DNA of 64,000 nucleotides from Wolbachia endosymbiont of Ctenocephalides felis wCfeF (GCA_028571325.1 CP116767.1:1387417-1451416), one strand, 5' to 3'. Shown: positions 25,914 through 36,639, counted from the stretch's first letter. Notes: generated by a model from the letters alone, not told the origin. Numbers and translations are program-made.

Positions 25914-27056
25914 TTGGTAAATAGATTGTTATATAATAAGTATTGTAATACACTACAAAGTAAAGGAAAATATCGACAGTTGCCGAAAGCTATCTTGGGA
26001 AACTTCATCGATTTTTCCACCAACGATTACCTTGGCCTAAGTCAGTCGGAAGTACTGCTTGACGCAGCAAAGCTCTCTGGAGCACAGTTTGGAGTAGGAT
26101 CCACTGGTTCTCGGTTGCTCTCAGGTAACAAAAAAATATTTGAAGACCTTGAGAAGAGAATTGCCCAAGACAAAGGAACTGAGTCAGCTCTTATCTTCAA
26201 TTCAGGTTTTCAGGCCAATATAACAGTTCTTGCAAGCCTACTCGATCAATCAGTGCTTAGTGACAAACCTATTGTTTTTTTTGATAAGTTAAATCATGCA
26301 AGCTTATATCAAGCTGTATTTTTGAGCAACGCTGAACTTGTACGATATCAACACGATGATGCAGATCACTTAAGCAGTTTACTTACAAAATTCAAAAATG
26401 ATTTGAGACCAAAGTTCATTGTTACTGAAACAATTTTTGGTATGGATGGAGACATTGCACCAATAGAGAAAATTCTTGCTCTGAGCAAAGAACATGAAGC
26501 TTTTCTATACTTAGACGAAGCACATGCAACAGGTATTATTGGTCATAATGGGTATGGCTTATCTACCAGCATTAATCTTCAGGAAATTCCACATTTAATC
26601 TTAGGCACTTTTAGTAAAGCCCTAGGGTGCTTTGGTGCGTATGTTGCTTGTTCTAATGTTATAAAGAATTACCTAATCAACAAATGTCCAGGGTTTATCT
26701 ATTCAACCTCTCTTTCTCCAATGGTAATTGGTGCAGCAGCCAAGGCTTGGGATTTAGTACAACATTTTGCTGATCAACGTCAGGCTTTATCTTTTAAAGC
26801 TGCAAATTTAAGAAGCAATTTGCAAAATCTTGGATTTAATACAGGTAATTCAGTCACACACATTATACCAATAATTCTGGGTGATGAGAATACTGTAATG
26901 AGTGCAAAAGAAAAGCTTTTGAAACAAGGGTTGATTGTTTCTGCTATACGCCCACCTACTGTTTCGCCTGGAACGTCAAGGTTGCGCATTGCACTTAATG
27001 TGAATCACACCGAAAACAACCTAAACCATTTAGTACATGCTCTTCAGCAAATATGA
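25914..27056 (+). CDS. bioF: 8-amino-7-oxononanoate synthase
   Basis: PLP enzyme that joins pimeloyl-ACP and alanine. It has NFIDFSTNDYLGLS near the N-terminus, the FGVGSTGSRLLSG loop, YLDEAHATGIIG, and the PLP lysine in LGTFSKALGCFGAY; RPPTVSPGTSRLRI closes the family pattern. No ATG fits: TTG 25914 or TTG 25926 give the expected length (about 380 residues), and the frame is open back to 25863. This start region lies only 15 bp from the bioB start, on the opposite strand. It ends in a 4-bp overlap (ATGA) with bioH. Confidence 0.88.
   Translation: MVNRLLYNKYCNTLQSKGKYRQLPKAILGNFIDFSTNDYLGLSQSEVLLDAAKLSGAQFGVGSTGSRLLSGNKKIFEDLEKRIAQDKGTESALIFNSGFQANITVLASLLDQSVLSDKPIVFFDKLNHASLYQAVFLSNAELVRYQHDDADHLSSLLTKFKNDLRPKFIVTETIFGMDGDIAPIEKILALSKEHEAFLYLDEAHATGIIGHNGYGLSTSINLQEIPHLILGTFSKALGCFGAYVACSNVIKNYLINKCPGFIYSTSLSPMVIGAAAKAWDLVQHFADQRQALSFKAANLRSNLQNLGFNTGNSVTHIIPIILGDENTVMSAKEKLLKQGLIVSAIRPPTVSPGTSRLRIALNVNHTENNLNHLVHALQQI
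25930..25958 (-). promoter_or_regulatory. Possible bioB promoter, inside bioF
   Basis: On the minus strand TTGTAG (25958-25953), 17 bases, TATATA (25935-25930), 31 bases before the bioB ATG. It overlaps the first codons of bioF. Confidence 0.4.
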
Positions 27057-27706
27057 ACTATCGCTTTGTGTTTTGTCACGGTTGGGGATTTGATTATAAG
27101 TTTTTTCAACCTCTCATAAATGAACATTTCTCTCAAGTTCCCTACCATTGTTTAGATCTTGGTTACTTTGGAGAAGAAGATCTGGACTTACCAGAAGATA
27201 GTACATTTATTGGTATTGGACATTCCCTTGGACTGATAAAATTAGCTTCTTTAAACGTAAAGTTTAACGCACTTATCGGTATACAAGCTTTTATCAATTT
27301 TTTGGGATTTGATTTATGGTTACACAAAAAACGCAAGTTAGAGTTAAAAGCAATGATACAGCACTTTCAAATGGATCCAGTAGATACCCTGATGTCCTTC
27401 TATAAAAGATGTGGTGTAAACTACAACTCTTTTAATCGGTTGAATAAAGCAAAACTAATGCAAGATTTAGAGCTATTTACCACAGTACATCAGCTACCAC
27501 ACATACCACTATTAATATTAGGTGCAACAAATGATACAATTGTACCCCAGGAACTTATCTATGATAACTTCAATAAAGATGTTAAAGTTGTTATGCATAG
27601 CAGAGGTTACCATAGTCTAGGGTTATGTGAATATCATTTTGTGTACGAGCAAATTATAAGTTTTTGTAATGGAATTACAAAAGAGATACATACAGGACAA
27701 TTTTAG
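27053..27706 (+). CDS. bioH: BioH-type pimeloyl-ACP methyl ester esterase
   Basis: Alpha/beta hydrolase of 217 residues. It has HGWG near the N-terminus (oxyanion region), the nucleophile elbow GHSLG, an Asp in GATNDTIVP, and a His in RGYHSLG. In the pathway it removes the methyl group from pimeloyl-ACP ester after BioC-started chain growth. It is shorter than E. coli BioH (256) and could also be a BioG-type analogue; the operon position makes the role clear, the subfamily less so. It overlaps bioC by 38 bp. Confidence 0.75.
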   Translation: MNYRFVFCHGWGFDYKFFQPLINEHFSQVPYHCLDLGYFGEEDLDLPEDSTFIGIGHSLGLIKLASLNVKFNALIGIQAFINFLGFDLWLHKKRKLELKAMIQHFQMDPVDTLMSFYKRCGVNYNSFNRLNKAKLMQDLELFTTVHQLPHIPLLILGATNDTIVPQELIYDNFNKDVKVVMHSRGYHSLGLCEYHFVYEQIISFCNGITKEIHTGQF

Positions 27707-28427
27707 CAGAGCAAGCTCGTCTTATGATAATGTAGCTTTTGTTCAAAAAGAATGTGCTGCAAAACTAGTCAATTTGTTACAAAGTTATTTCCCTGAATTT
27801 CATCCACAATCTATCTTAGATTTGGGTACAGGTACAGGCTACATTCCAGAAATTTTGTTTAGTTTCTTTCCGCAAAGCAAGTTCACTTTAAATGACATAT
27901 CACCCAGTATGTTAGCGAAAACAAAAGAAAAATTAGCAGTGTATAAGGAAGTTGCATTCATCTTAGGCGATATGGAAACACTAGACCTTGGCTTTCACGA
28001 TCTTACCATTTCAAACCTAGCACTTCAATGGGTGCGCAATTTAAAAAAGATGATAAAGGAATCATACAATAACTCAAATGTCTTTGTTTTTTCGTGTTTA
28101 CTGGATGGTACATTTAATGAATGGTCTAGAGTCTTTACAAAATCCTTATTACCTGCACCAACTCATCAGTATCCATCTAAACAAGAATTAGAAAGCTATT
28201 TGCTTCACCTGAAACCAAAAAGGCATCTTTTCGACTCACAAGAATTTACATTATGCTTTCCAAGCGCAAGTGAATTTATTAGATACCTTAGGAATCTAGG
28301 AGCAAATCAAGGTAGCCAAGCAATTTTTTTACCTGATCTAAGGAAGATCGTTAAAACCTACACTGGCAAGATTAATGTTACCTATAAAGTATTTTTTGGA
28401 GTTTTAAGTAGATGCAGATCTTTTTAA
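27669..28427 (+). CDS. bioC: Malonyl-ACP O-methyltransferase
   Basis: SAM-dependent methyltransferase of 252 residues that starts pimelate synthesis. The N-terminus (YIQDNFSRASSSYDNVAFVQ) is typical of BioC, and the SAM-binding motif I is ILDLGTGTGYIPEIL, followed by LNDISPSMLAKTKEK and DLTISNLALQWV. It starts at ATG 27669 inside bioH and overlaps bioD by 16 bp, so the genes are tightly coupled. Confidence 0.88.
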   Translation: MELQKRYIQDNFSRASSSYDNVAFVQKECAAKLVNLLQSYFPEFHPQSILDLGTGTGYIPEILFSFFPQSKFTLNDISPSMLAKTKEKLAVYKEVAFILGDMETLDLGFHDLTISNLALQWVRNLKKMIKESYNNSNVFVFSCLLDGTFNEWSRVFTKSLLPAPTHQYPSKQELESYLLHLKPKRHLFDSQEFTLCFPSASEFIRYLRNLGANQGSQAIFLPDLRKIVKTYTGKINVTYKVFFGVLSRCRSF

Positions 28428-29023
28428 CAGGAACAGATACCGACGTTGGTAAGACTACTATAAGCAGTTGGCTCTGCCTACACACTGGGTATTCGTATTT
28501 CAAACCCATCCAAACTGGAAGTATTCTAGGTACAGATAGTCATCAAATAAGCAATTTGACTAACGCCAACGTTTATAAAGAAAATTTTGTTTATAAAAGA
28601 CCCCTATCTCCCCACTTGGCAGCGTCGCTGGAGAATGATAGCATTAATACCGATAAGATTAGCTTGCCCAAAACACATAACTTAATCATAGAAGGTGCTG
28701 GAGGAGTTTTAGTTCCAATCAATAAAACCATACTAATGGTTGATTTAATCAAAAAACTTGCCACTCCAACAATTTTAGTTGCAAGGTCCACACTTGGCAC
28801 AATTAATCACACATTACTTAGTTTAGAAGCACTACGTGCTAGAAATATTCCTATTTTGGGGGTGATCTTAAATGGACCGCATAACCAAGATAATCTTGAA
28901 GCAATAGAATTTTATGGTAGAGTACAGGTATTAGCATCAGTACCTAAACTACAACAAGTTGATAGAGAACATCTGACGCAAATACCACTCTCAAATCGAT
29001 TAAAAACTATCTTGGGACAATGA
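28412..29023 (+). CDS. bioD: Dethiobiotin synthetase
   Basis: ATP-dependent carboxylase of 203 residues that closes the ureido ring. It has the P-loop GTDTDVGKTTISS at the N-terminus, KPIQTG as the substrate Lys motif, and IIEGAGGVLVPIN as the second nucleotide motif. The end overlaps bioA by 4 bp (ATGA). All expected motifs are intact. Confidence 0.9.
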   Translation: MQIFLTGTDTDVGKTTISSWLCLHTGYSYFKPIQTGSILGTDSHQISNLTNANVYKENFVYKRPLSPHLAASLENDSINTDKISLPKTHNLIIEGAGGVLVPINKTILMVDLIKKLATPTILVARSTLGTINHTLLSLEALRARNIPILGVILNGPHNQDNLEAIEFYGRVQVLASVPKLQQVDREHLTQIPLSNRLKTILGQ

Positions 29024-30321
29024 ATATAAGTAAACGTGACAGAAAAATCATATGGCATCCTTTTACGCAAGAGAAAGTAGCCAAACTTCCAATTGCAATT
29101 AAAAAAGCTCATGGGTCATATCTTCACGATGAAAATAGCAAACCATACCTGGATCTGATTTCCAGTTGGTGGGTAAACCTGCACGGTCACGCTCATCCCA
29201 AGATCGCTCGGGCTATATATGAGCAAAGCATGACTTTGGAACATGTAATTTTTGCAGGGTTTACCCATGAGCCTGCAGTAACGCTTTGCGAAAAGTTGAA
29301 AACTCTACTACCAGATAAATTATCCAGATTTTTCTTTTCAGACAATGGTTCTACTGCTGTTGAGGTAGCACTAAAAATGGCCTATCAGTACTGGTGGAAT
29401 CATGGTAACCGTGAAAGAACTACTTTCCTGAGTTTTGAAGGAGGGTATCATGGAGATACATTTGGCGCGATGAGTGTAGGTGTTAAGTCCGGCTTCCATG
29501 ACGCATTTTCAAATCTGTTGTTTTCTGTTTTAACAGTACCCTTTCCAGAAACCTGGGATGGAGACGAAGAAATAGAAAACAAAGAGGAACACTCTCTTAA
29601 AGTATTAGAAGGTCACTTACATGCTGGTTCTCGTAAAATTGCTGCATTAATTCTAGAGCCTTTGGTGCAAGGAGCAAGTGGCATGAAGATGTGCCGTCCA
29701 GAGTTTGTTAGAAAAGTTGTCAATTTAGTACGCCAGCATGGAATTTTGATAATCTGCGATGAGGTCATGACCGGCTTTGGCCGTACTGGTACTTATTTTG
29801 CTTTTGAACAAACTCAAATTACACCTGATTTTTTATGTATTTCTAAGGGATTAACAGGAGGTTTTCTCCCGCTTGCTCTCACAGTTACTACCGAAGAAGT
29901 CTACTCGGCATTTTTAAGTGAACATTTTACTAAAGCGTTTGCTCATGGTCACTCCTACACTGCCAATCCTTTAGGTTGTGCGGCTGCAATTGCTTCTTTA
30001 GACTTATTAATTAAGCACGATACCATGGAGTCAATTAAGAGGATTCATAGTATACATAAAAAGGAATTAGTAAACTTGTCTGAAGCTTGTAAAAACGTCC
30101 AACACGCACGTGTAACTGGTACAATAGCAGCTTTTGATATTCATGACGCACAAACACTAAAGATAAAATTTTTAGAGCAAGGACTTTTAATCAGACCACT
30201 TGGCAATTCAGTTTATTTATTACCACCTTATTCAATAAGTACTTCAGAGCTTGAAGAAGCTTATAATAAGATTAGAAACATCCTTTCAACTCCAAGTACG
30301 GTGATGATGGCGTCAACTTAA
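29020..30321 (+). CDS. bioA: DAPA aminotransferase
   Basis: PLP aminotransferase of 433 residues that turns 8-amino-7-oxononanoate into 7,8-diaminopelargonate using SAM. Visible are IWHPFTQ near the start, DLISSWWVNLHGHAHP, FFSDNGSTAVEVALKMAYQY, SFEGGYHGDTFGAMSVG, ICDEVMTGFGRTG and the PLP lysine in CISKGLTGGFLPL. It is the last gene of the biotin operon; no clear terminator follows before element C. Confidence 0.92.
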   Translation: MNISKRDRKIIWHPFTQEKVAKLPIAIKKAHGSYLHDENSKPYLDLISSWWVNLHGHAHPKIARAIYEQSMTLEHVIFAGFTHEPAVTLCEKLKTLLPDKLSRFFFSDNGSTAVEVALKMAYQYWWNHGNRERTTFLSFEGGYHGDTFGAMSVGVKSGFHDAFSNLLFSVLTVPFPETWDGDEEIENKEEHSLKVLEGHLHAGSRKIAALILEPLVQGASGMKMCRPEFVRKVVNLVRQHGILIICDEVMTGFGRTGTYFAFEQTQITPDFLCISKGLTGGFLPLALTVTTEEVYSAFLSEHFTKAFAHGHSYTANPLGCAAAIASLDLLIKHDTMESIKRIHSIHKKELVNLSEACKNVQHARVTGTIAAFDIHDAQTLKIKFLEQGLLIRPLGNSVYLLPPYSISTSELEEAYNKIRNILSTPSTVMMAST

Positions 30322-30390
30322 GAGCCTCCATTAGCAAACTTTCCTAAAGACATGATGGCGTTTGGGCTTATCCATGTTATCTAATAGAAA

Positions 30391-30910
30391 CGAAAAAACT
30401 ACTTGACAACTTTTGTCGTTACCCTTATCATAGTAGTGAAGCTATTTGTTTAACTTCCCAATCTGTACAGGTTAAAATGACAAGAGAACTTGTATTTGGC
30501 GTACTATTGTTTAATTTTTCGCACTATGTGCACTGCATGTCTTTTTAAAACTTCGGGTTTTTACCCATACAAGCTGAAACGCGCTTATAAGTCGTTTAAG
30601 ACATCACCCAACGCCGGATTTTAAAATAGAGAGTGGAATAACTAGCTACCTCGGGGTTTTATTGTCTTTTTTCTCTGTCTGGTAAATTTCTTAAATATTA
30701 TAGCTTAGACTAGTTGCGTTTAAAAGCAGCTAAATTGCAGCGTTTAAGGCATAAAAACGCCGATGCTAAAAATAAATACTGACTAGGGCTTCTTTCGTCT
30801 TTTTCTCTATTTAGTAAATTTCTTAAGCATAAAGGTTATACTAACTTTCGTTATCAAACAAGATACATAATAGGTTCGCTAAACCTTTAATCGTGAGGAA
30901 ACTTTTTAAT
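30391..30910 (+). repeat. Promoter-bearing intergenic element, copy C
   Basis: Promoter TTGACA (30403-30408), 17 bases, TATCAT (30426-30431), then a GAAG/CTTC hairpin, a GCAC-TAT-GTGC hairpin, GCGCTTATAAGTCG, and two modules each with an ACGCCG motif and a T-rich end (CTCGGGG..., then CTAGGGC...). The tail (TTCGTTATCAAACAAGATAC) ends right at the yraN stop codon. It fills the gap between bioA and yraN. Confidence 0.7.
30403..30431 (+). promoter_or_regulatory. Consensus-like promoter of element C
   Basis: TTGACA, 17 bases, TATCAT. Confidence 0.65.
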
Positions 30911-31273
30911 TCACCATTGGGATTTCTCTTCAATCCAAGCATTTTTTATATAGACAGGTCCTTTTTTCAAGGAAAGAAAACATAAGTCATACCTAACCGA
31001 ATGATCTAAGAAACCAAGGTTTTTACTTAGAAAATACTTAGAGGAATTTACAATAGACTGACATTGAAGAGAAGATATCGGTATTTCTTTTCCAAGTAAG
31101 CTTGTTTTAACTTCTATAAAAATCAGTTCTTTTTTTTTAGATACAATTAAGTCAACTTCACCAAACCTACAACGATAACGGTGCTTTATAACATTGTACC
31201 ACCTTAACTTTAAATATATTAAAGTTAATAACTCACCAAAATAGCCTATAAAATAGCGTAACTTACTTATCAT
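30911..31273 (-). CDS. yraN: YraN/UPF0102 family endonuclease-like protein
   Basis: 120 residues with RYRCRFGEVDLIVSKKKELI and IFIEVKTS, the conserved GE-D-(I/V)EVK pattern of YraN, a restriction-endonuclease-like fold of unclear role. It follows rplQ by 24 bp at the end of the ribosomal cluster and may be co-transcribed with it. Confidence 0.85.
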   Translation of the reverse strand: MISKLRYFIGYFGELLTLIYLKLRWYNVIKHRYRCRFGEVDLIVSKKKELIFIEVKTSLLGKEIPISSLQCQSIVNSSKYFLSKNLGFLDHSVRYDLCFLSLKKGPVYIKNAWIEEKSQW

Positions 31274-31297
31274 AAGAAAGAAAAACTATGATAATAA

Positions 31298-31726
31298 TTA
31301 ACTTTTTGTAACTACTTTCTTCTCTTCTTTATTTTTACTATAAACCTTACCTTTCGCTGTAATATCCCTGTCAACTAGTTCTATCACTGCCATCGAAGCA
31401 CAATCACCCTTTCGAGTGTTAAACTTTATTATCCTAGAATACCCACCTTTACGATCTTGATAACGACCAGCTAAAACGTTTAATAACTTATCAACTACCA
31501 ACCTATTATTATGAAGGCGTGAAAGCAAAAGTCTTCTACCGTGTAAAGTATTCTTATTCTTAGCAATTGTAATAAATTTTTCCATATATGGACGAAGTTC
31601 TTTAGCTTTTGGTAGAGTAGTTATAATCTGCTCATGGTTAATTAATGAGATAGATAGGTTCTTCAACATCGACAACCTGTGTTCAGTGTGACGAGACAGC
31701 TTACGCTTTTTCATTCCATGTTTCAT
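31298..31726 (-). CDS. rplQ: 50S ribosomal protein L17
   Basis: 142 residues; starts MKHGMKKRKLSRHTEHRLSM, the L17 signature, and ends with a Lys-rich tail (KVYSKNKEEKKVVTKS). It lies 7 bp after rpoA, the usual alpha-operon order. L17 sits at the peptide exit tunnel. It is slightly longer than E. coli L17 (127). Confidence 0.95.
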   Translation of the reverse strand: MKHGMKKRKLSRHTEHRLSMLKNLSISLINHEQIITTLPKAKELRPYMEKFITIAKNKNTLHGRRLLLSRLHNNRLVVDKLLNVLAGRYQDRKGGYSRIIKFNTRKGDCASMAVIELVDRDITAKGKVYSKNKEEKKVVTKS

Positions 31727-31733
31727 ATATTAC

Positions 31734-32801
31734 CTAATCTTCATCAGTATGTTGTCTAGCCAATTCATCTATATCTTTAGGTGGCCAATTTGGAACATCC
31801 ATGCCCAAAGACAAGCCGAAATTATTTAAAACTGCCTTAATCTCATTTAAGGACTTTCTACCAAAATTAGCAGTTCTTAGCATTTCACTTTCTGTTCTTT
31901 GTACAAGATCGCCTATATAAGTGATATTTTCATTCTTCAAGCAATTATGTGATCTAACAGACAGCTCCATCTCGTCCACTTTGCGCAATAAGATAGGGTC
32001 GTAGCCCAAATCCCTATAACCATTAGATGAGGAAGCCTGCGATTTTTTATAACTTACGTCAGAGCTAATAAAAGGCTGAAGTTGTTCCTGTAATATCCTT
32101 GCAGCAGAGTCAACAGCTTGACTTGGAGAAATTGTACCATCAGTCTCAACTGATAATATCAACTTATCCTTATCAGTAACTTGACCAACACGACTATTCT
32201 CTACCTTATATGAAACTCTATTGACAGGACTATATAAAGCATTAACCGGAATGAACCCAATTAGATCTTGCTCATTCATTAACTTCAAAAATTCGTTTTC
32301 CTTATATTTAGCAACAGGAAGGTAGCCTTTTCCACTAGCCACATATATAGTCATGTTGAGCTCTACATTCTGCCCAAGTGTACATATCAGCAGATCTTTA
32401 TTAACAATAGAACACTGATCATCAGTTTCTATCATCCCAGCCAATACCTGACAAGGTCCTTTAGCACTCAAACTCAAGCATTTATTGGAAGTGCTATTCA
32501 ACTTACACCTCAACATACTCATGTTTAATATTATATCAGTTACATCTTCCCTTACTCCTTGAATTGAAGTAAACTCATGAGTTACGCCCTCAATTTTTAT
32601 TCCATAAACAGCACTACCTATAAGAGAAGACAGCATCACACGTCTTAATGCATTACCAAGTGTTAAAGCAAAACCACTCTCCAATGGTTCTAGTACTATA
32701 TCGCCTTTTTTACTTGAATCACCTGGCACTACCTTAATTGAATTAGGTCTAGTCAATTTATCTAAGTTGCTAAAAACAGAAACACTATCGTTATAATACA
32801 T
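31734..32801 (-). CDS. rpoA: RNA polymerase alpha subunit
   Basis: 355 residues. The N-terminal assembly domain has [20 protein letters not shown]; the C-terminal domain has [20 protein letters not shown] and the [18 protein letters not shown] helix-hairpin-helix that contacts UP elements and activators. It is about 20-25 residues longer than E. coli RpoA. The gene sits between rpsK and rplQ, the usual order. Confidence 0.96.
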   Translation of the reverse strand: MYYNDSVSVFSNLDKLTRPNSIKVVPGDSSKKGDIVLEPLESGFALTLGNALRRVMLSSLIGSAVYGIKIEGVTHEFTSIQGVREDVTDIILNMSMLRCKLNSTSNKCLSLSAKGPCQVLAGMIETDDQCSIVNKDLLICTLGQNVELNMTIYVASGKGYLPVAKYKENEFLKLMNEQDLIGFIPVNALYSPVNRVSYKVENSRVGQVTDKDKLILSVETDGTISPSQAVDSAARILQEQLQPFISSDVSYKKSQASSSNGYRDLGYDPILLRKVDEMELSVRSHNCLKNENITYIGDLVQRTESEMLRTANFGRKSLNEIKAVLNNFGLSLGMDVPNWPPKDIDELARQHTDED

Positions 32802-32822
32802 AAAATAACCTTTTCAAATATT

Positions 32823-33209
32823 CTATACTCTTCTTTTTTTTCTTAATCTGCACCCATTATGAGGAATTGCAGTCTTATCCGCAATTGAGGTTACTGTTAA
32901 CCCGCATCCCTGAAGTGCCTTAACTGCAGCTTCAGCCCCAAAACCAGGGCCACAGATTACCACAGAAACAACTTTCATACCAAACCTTTCTACTGCAACC
33001 TTTGCAGCAGATTCCGAAGCCTTACCTGCAGCATAAGGTGTAGATTTCCTTGAACCTGAGAAACCATGTGCACCTACAGACGTTTGGTATAGAGTGTTAC
33101 CCTGAACATCAGTTACATTTATAAAAGTATTATTAAAAGTTGCACGAATATGAACAACTCCAGTAACAAATTTTTTTGCACTTTTACCAACTGTTCTGAC
33201 CTTTTTCAT
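32823..33209 (-). CDS. rpsK: 30S ribosomal protein S11
   Basis: 128 residues with [18 protein letters not shown] and [18 protein letters not shown], ending [12 protein letters not shown], the invariant S11 C-terminus. It is on the platform near the mRNA exit. It lies 24 bp after rpsM. Confidence 0.96.
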   Translation of the reverse strand: MKKVRTVGKSAKKFVTGVVHIRATFNNTFINVTDVQGNTLYQTSVGAHGFSGSRKSTPYAAGKASESAAKVAVERFGMKVVSVVICGPGFGAEAAVKALQGCGLTVTSIADKTAIPHNGCRLRKKRRV

Positions 33210-33233
33210 TAAAATTCACAATAATAACAAATC

Positions 33234-33602
33234 TTATTTTTTTCCAGCAATAGGCAAACGAGATCTACCTTTACGAGTTTTAGCATTAGTATGAGTCCTT
33301 TGCCCTCTTACAGGTAAACCTTTTCTGTGTCTCACTCCTCTATAGCATCCCATTTCCACTAAAAACTTTATATTCATAGCCATTTCTTTTCTACATTCGC
33401 CTTCTATAGAATAATTCTGCCTAATGAAACTGCTGATCTTTTCTATCTCCTCATTTAGTAATTCAAGAACACGTTTGCTCTCATCAATCCCAAGAGCACG
33501 ACAAATTTTGTATGCAGTAGCAATACCTATACCATATATATAAGTTAATGCAAAAGGAACACATTTTTTTACTGGAACATTTACACCCGCTATACGTGCC
33601 AC
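33234..33602 (-). CDS. rpsM: 30S ribosomal protein S13
   Basis: 122 residues with [24 protein letters not shown], and the C-terminal [20 protein letters not shown], both S13 signatures. It follows adk by 59 bp; the usual rpmJ is not seen between them. Confidence 0.96.
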   Translation of the reverse strand: MARIAGVNVPVKKCVPFALTYIYGIGIATAYKICRALGIDESKRVLELLNEEIEKISSFIRQNYSIEGECRKEMAMNIKFLVEMGCYRGVRHRKGLPVRGQRTHTNAKTRKGRSRLPIAGKK

Positions 33603-33661
33603 TGGTACTCCGATACTTTATTAATAATAACTCTTAATTTATACCATAAAACAATCCAGAG

Positions 33662-34312
33662 TCAAACTAAATTGCAAGAAATTTTGCTTTCGATCTCTTG
33701 TCTTACCTGATCAACATCAAGATTAGCATCGATTGTTAACAATTTGTCTTTATAATATTTACGTAAACTCTTTATTTGGATGTGATATTCGCTTATTCTT
33801 CTATTAATTGCGGATAAGTCAGAATCATCAATTCTCCTTTCTAGCCTTGTACTTTTACATTTCACACAAACAAGACCGTCATCATCCTTAAGAGAAGATG
33901 CACTATATACACTTTTGCAGTCTAAACATACAAGGCGATTCTTTAACCTATTAACCGCAATCTTATCATCAAGTTGTAACTCAATAACAATATCCACATC
34001 TCTATTATATCTCTCCAGCAAAGTTTGAGTTAAGAAACGAGCTTGATTTAAATTTCTCGGAAAACCATCCAACAAAAAATTATCATCTACCAGTGCAAGC
34101 TGGTCATGTAATAACTCACATATAACTTGATCTCGAATCAAATTACCGGATTCTACGGTATCCTTTATTTTTTTGCCTAACTCGCTGTTGCTAGATATAA
34201 TATTCCTCAATAAATCCCCTACTGAAATTAACTTTAAGTTATACTTTGCTATTAGCAGGCTCGATTGAGTGCCTTTACCGGAGCCAGGAGGACCAAAAAT
34301 TGTAATAATCAT
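33662..34312 (-). CDS. adk: Adenylate kinase
   Basis: 216 residues. P-loop [11 protein letters not shown] at the start, DGFPRN for AMP binding, and a zinc-type LID with [12 protein letters not shown] and CVKCKST (four Cys). It balances ATP, ADP and AMP. The start overlaps the secY stop by 4 bp, the order found in many bacteria. Confidence 0.95.
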   Translation of the reverse strand: MIITIFGPPGSGKGTQSSLLIAKYNLKLISVGDLLRNIISSNSELGKKIKDTVESGNLIRDQVICELLHDQLALVDDNFLLDGFPRNLNQARFLTQTLLERYNRDVDIVIELQLDDKIAVNRLKNRLVCLDCKSVYSASSLKDDDGLVCVKCKSTRLERRIDDSDLSAINRRISEYHIQIKSLRKYYKDKLLTIDANLDVDQVRQEIESKISCNLV

Positions 34313-35640
34313 CTTAATCTTCTCGTTTTAGACTCATATTTTTTTATCCAGCTATCATATCTATTCGAAAAGATATAGGACTGTATTTGCATAATAGTAT
34401 CAGTAACAACGTTAACTATAATCAATAAGCTCGTTCCACCAAAAATAAATGGTATATCATAATAATATCTTATGACTTCAGGTACAGCACATATAACCAC
34501 CAAATATGTAGAGCCTATAAACGTCAATTTAAAAACTATATCTCGAAGGTAATCAGAAGTATGTTTTCCAGGTCTTCTACCAGGTATAAAACCACCATTT
34601 TTTTTAAGAAAATCGGCATTTTCCTCTGGATTAAATATAAAATTGGTGTAGAAAAAGTTAAAAAATATTATAAACGCTAAGTAAGCTACAATATAAACTA
34701 CTTTATTTGCCATAAAATAGTTCAAAATAAAGTCAGAAAAAGCATATCCCTTATAGAAATTCGCAATTGAAATAGGTGTAAGTAAAATTGCATTAGCAAA
34801 AATAGTTGGTATTACGCCAGATAAATTAATCTTTAATGGGATATAAGTAAAATCGTCACTATGTAATTTTTTAAACTGCTTTTTAGGATACTGAACAATG
34901 ACTTTTCTATAAGAAGACTCTACAAAAATAACCAAAAGCAACAGCAAAAAAAACACCGCCAAGATAAGAAGGATAGTAAATAACGATATGCTACCGTTTT
35001 TATTCAATGTTAACAGAGATGAAAAAGCACTATGTAGCTCTGATATTATGCCAGTAAAAATAATTAATGAGATACCATTACCTATACCATTAGCACTTAT
35101 TTGCTCACCAAGCCATATTAGAAACATAGTTCCACCTAAAAGGCTGAAAACACCTACTGTACGAAACATAAGACCAGGTTCGATTACAATTAACGCCCCT
35201 TCCCTATTCATTCTTTCTAATCCGATTAAAATAGTAATTGATTGAAATACACAAAATATTATAGTCATATATCGTATGTAGGAATTCATCTTTCGACGTC
35301 CTGATTCTCCATCATTTTTAACCTCATTAATTCCTTTGATGGCAGAAGATAATAACTGCATAACTATAGACGCAACTATATATGGCATAACACTTAGTGC
35401 TAAGATTGTCATCCTAGCTAATGCACCACCAGAAAATAAATTAAATACCCCAAAAACACCAGAACCTTCCTTAGGGAATATATCATTAATTATATCAAGA
35501 TTAATTCCAGGAATAGGCACATAAGTACCTAGACGATAACAAATTAAAGCGATTAGCGTAAAAAACATACGCTTCAATAAATCGCCTTTATATAATAACG
35601 CAGGATCCAAACTATTAAATGCGGATTTGTTGCTCATCAT
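34309..35640 (-). CDS. secY: Protein translocase subunit SecY
   Basis: 443 residues with about ten membrane helices. It has the N-terminal [20 protein letters not shown], a plug-region motif near [20 protein letters not shown], and the C-terminal cytosolic loop [13 protein letters not shown]. It forms the Sec channel. Two ATGs in tandem (35640, 35637) are possible starts, directly after the rplO stop. Confidence 0.95.
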   Translation of the reverse strand: MMSNKSAFNSLDPALLYKGDLLKRMFFTLIALICYRLGTYVPIPGINLDIINDIFPKEGSGVFGVFNLFSGGALARMTILALSVMPYIVASIVMQLLSSAIKGINEVKNDGESGRRKMNSYIRYMTIIFCVFQSITILIGLERMNREGALIVIEPGLMFRTVGVFSLLGGTMFLIWLGEQISANGIGNGISLIIFTGIISELHSAFSSLLTLNKNGSISLFTILLILAVFFLLLLLVIFVESSYRKVIVQYPKKQFKKLHSDDFTYIPLKINLSGVIPTIFANAILLTPISIANFYKGYAFSDFILNYFMANKVVYIVAYLAFIIFFNFFYTNFIFNPEENADFLKKNGGFIPGRRPGKHTSDYLRDIVFKLTFIGSTYLVVICAVPEVIRYYYDIPFIFGGTSLLIIVNVVTDTIMQIQSYIFSNRYDSWIKKYESKTRRLR

Positions 35641-36111
35641 TTATGGTAGTATTTCCACACTACCACCAGCTGAAGCTACAGATTTTTTTGCAGCTTCTGA
35701 CGCATAATCAACGTGAAATACACACCTCTCGGTCAGCTTACCTTTATTAAGAAGCTTGATTTTATCCTTGACAGACTTTGTGAAACCTAGCTTACATAGC
35801 ACCTCTTTGTCTATAACAGAATCTTTCACTATTTTCTTAGTTTCTATTAAGTACTGCACATCACCGACATTAATTATGAAGCATATATTCCTACGTATAG
35901 GGTTAAAACCTCTTTTAGGTAAACGAGTATATATAGACTGTTGTCCGCCTTCAAATCCATTTATGGAAACGCCACTTCTAGCCTTTTGTCCTTTATGTCC
36001 CCTACCAGATGTTTTACCTTTACCACAACCAACACCTCTACCTAGCAACTTAGGCTTCTTTTTTTTCGATAACTTAGTAAATATAGAGTTTAATTTTATA
36101 GCACTATTCAT
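35641..36111 (-). CDS. rplO: 50S ribosomal protein L15
   Basis: 156 residues; GRGVGCGKGKTSGRGHKGQK and GFEGGQQSIYTRLPKRGF are the L15 Gly-rich signatures. It starts only 3 bp after rpsE, so the usual rpmD (L30) is absent between them. Confidence 0.95.
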   Translation of the reverse strand: MNSAIKLNSIFTKLSKKKKPKLLGRGVGCGKGKTSGRGHKGQKARSGVSINGFEGGQQSIYTRLPKRGFNPIRRNICFIINVGDVQYLIETKKIVKDSVIDKEVLCKLGFTKSVKDKIKLLNKGKLTERCVFHVDYASEAAKKSVASAGGSVEILP

Positions 36112-36114
36112 ACT

Positions 36115-36627
36115 TTACCTATTTCCAACTATCTCGCTAATCTTTTTGCCTCTTTTGCTTGCCACTTGACGAGGAGATAACATATTATCAAAAGCTCTAA
36201 ACACTGCACATATAACGTTATGAGGATTGTTTGATCTCGTAGACTTAGCTACTACATCTTTTATGCCTAGCACTTCAAAAACTGACCTAATCGCTCCACC
36301 AGCAATAATACCTGTTCCAGCTCTAGCTGCTCTTAAAACTATTTCACCAGAGCAAAATTTAGCTTTAATATCATGATGCAAAGTTCTACCTTCACGCAAG
36401 TACACCCTAATCATTGATTTTTTTGCAGCATTTACAGCTTTTATCCTTGCTTCAGCAACCTCTGCGTGTTTACTCATTCCGCATCCTACCCTACCCTTCT
36501 CGTCTCCAACAACGACCAAAATTGAAAATGAAAATCTTCTACCACCTTTGGTAACTGTTGTCACTCTTCGCACTGAAACTAAAAGCTCTGATAAATCGTT
36601 GTTATTTTGTAAATTCTTTACAGCCAT
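36115..36627 (-). CDS. rpsE: 30S ribosomal protein S5
   Basis: I chose ATG 36627 because GAAGG lies 8 bases upstream; a TTG at 36633 is also in frame. 170 residues; [20 protein letters not shown] and [17 protein letters not shown] are S5 landmarks, acting in decoding fidelity. The C-terminus [16 protein letters not shown] is typical. Confidence 0.95.
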   Translation of the reverse strand: MAVKNLQNNNDLSELLVSVRRVTTVTKGGRRFSFSILVVVGDEKGRVGCGMSKHAEVAEARIKAVNAAKKSMIRVYLREGRTLHHDIKAKFCSGEIVLRAARAGTGIIAGGAIRSVFEVLGIKDVVAKSTRSNNPHNVICAVFRAFDNMLSPRQVASKRGKKISEIVGNR

Positions 36628-36639
36628 ATTCAAAACCTT

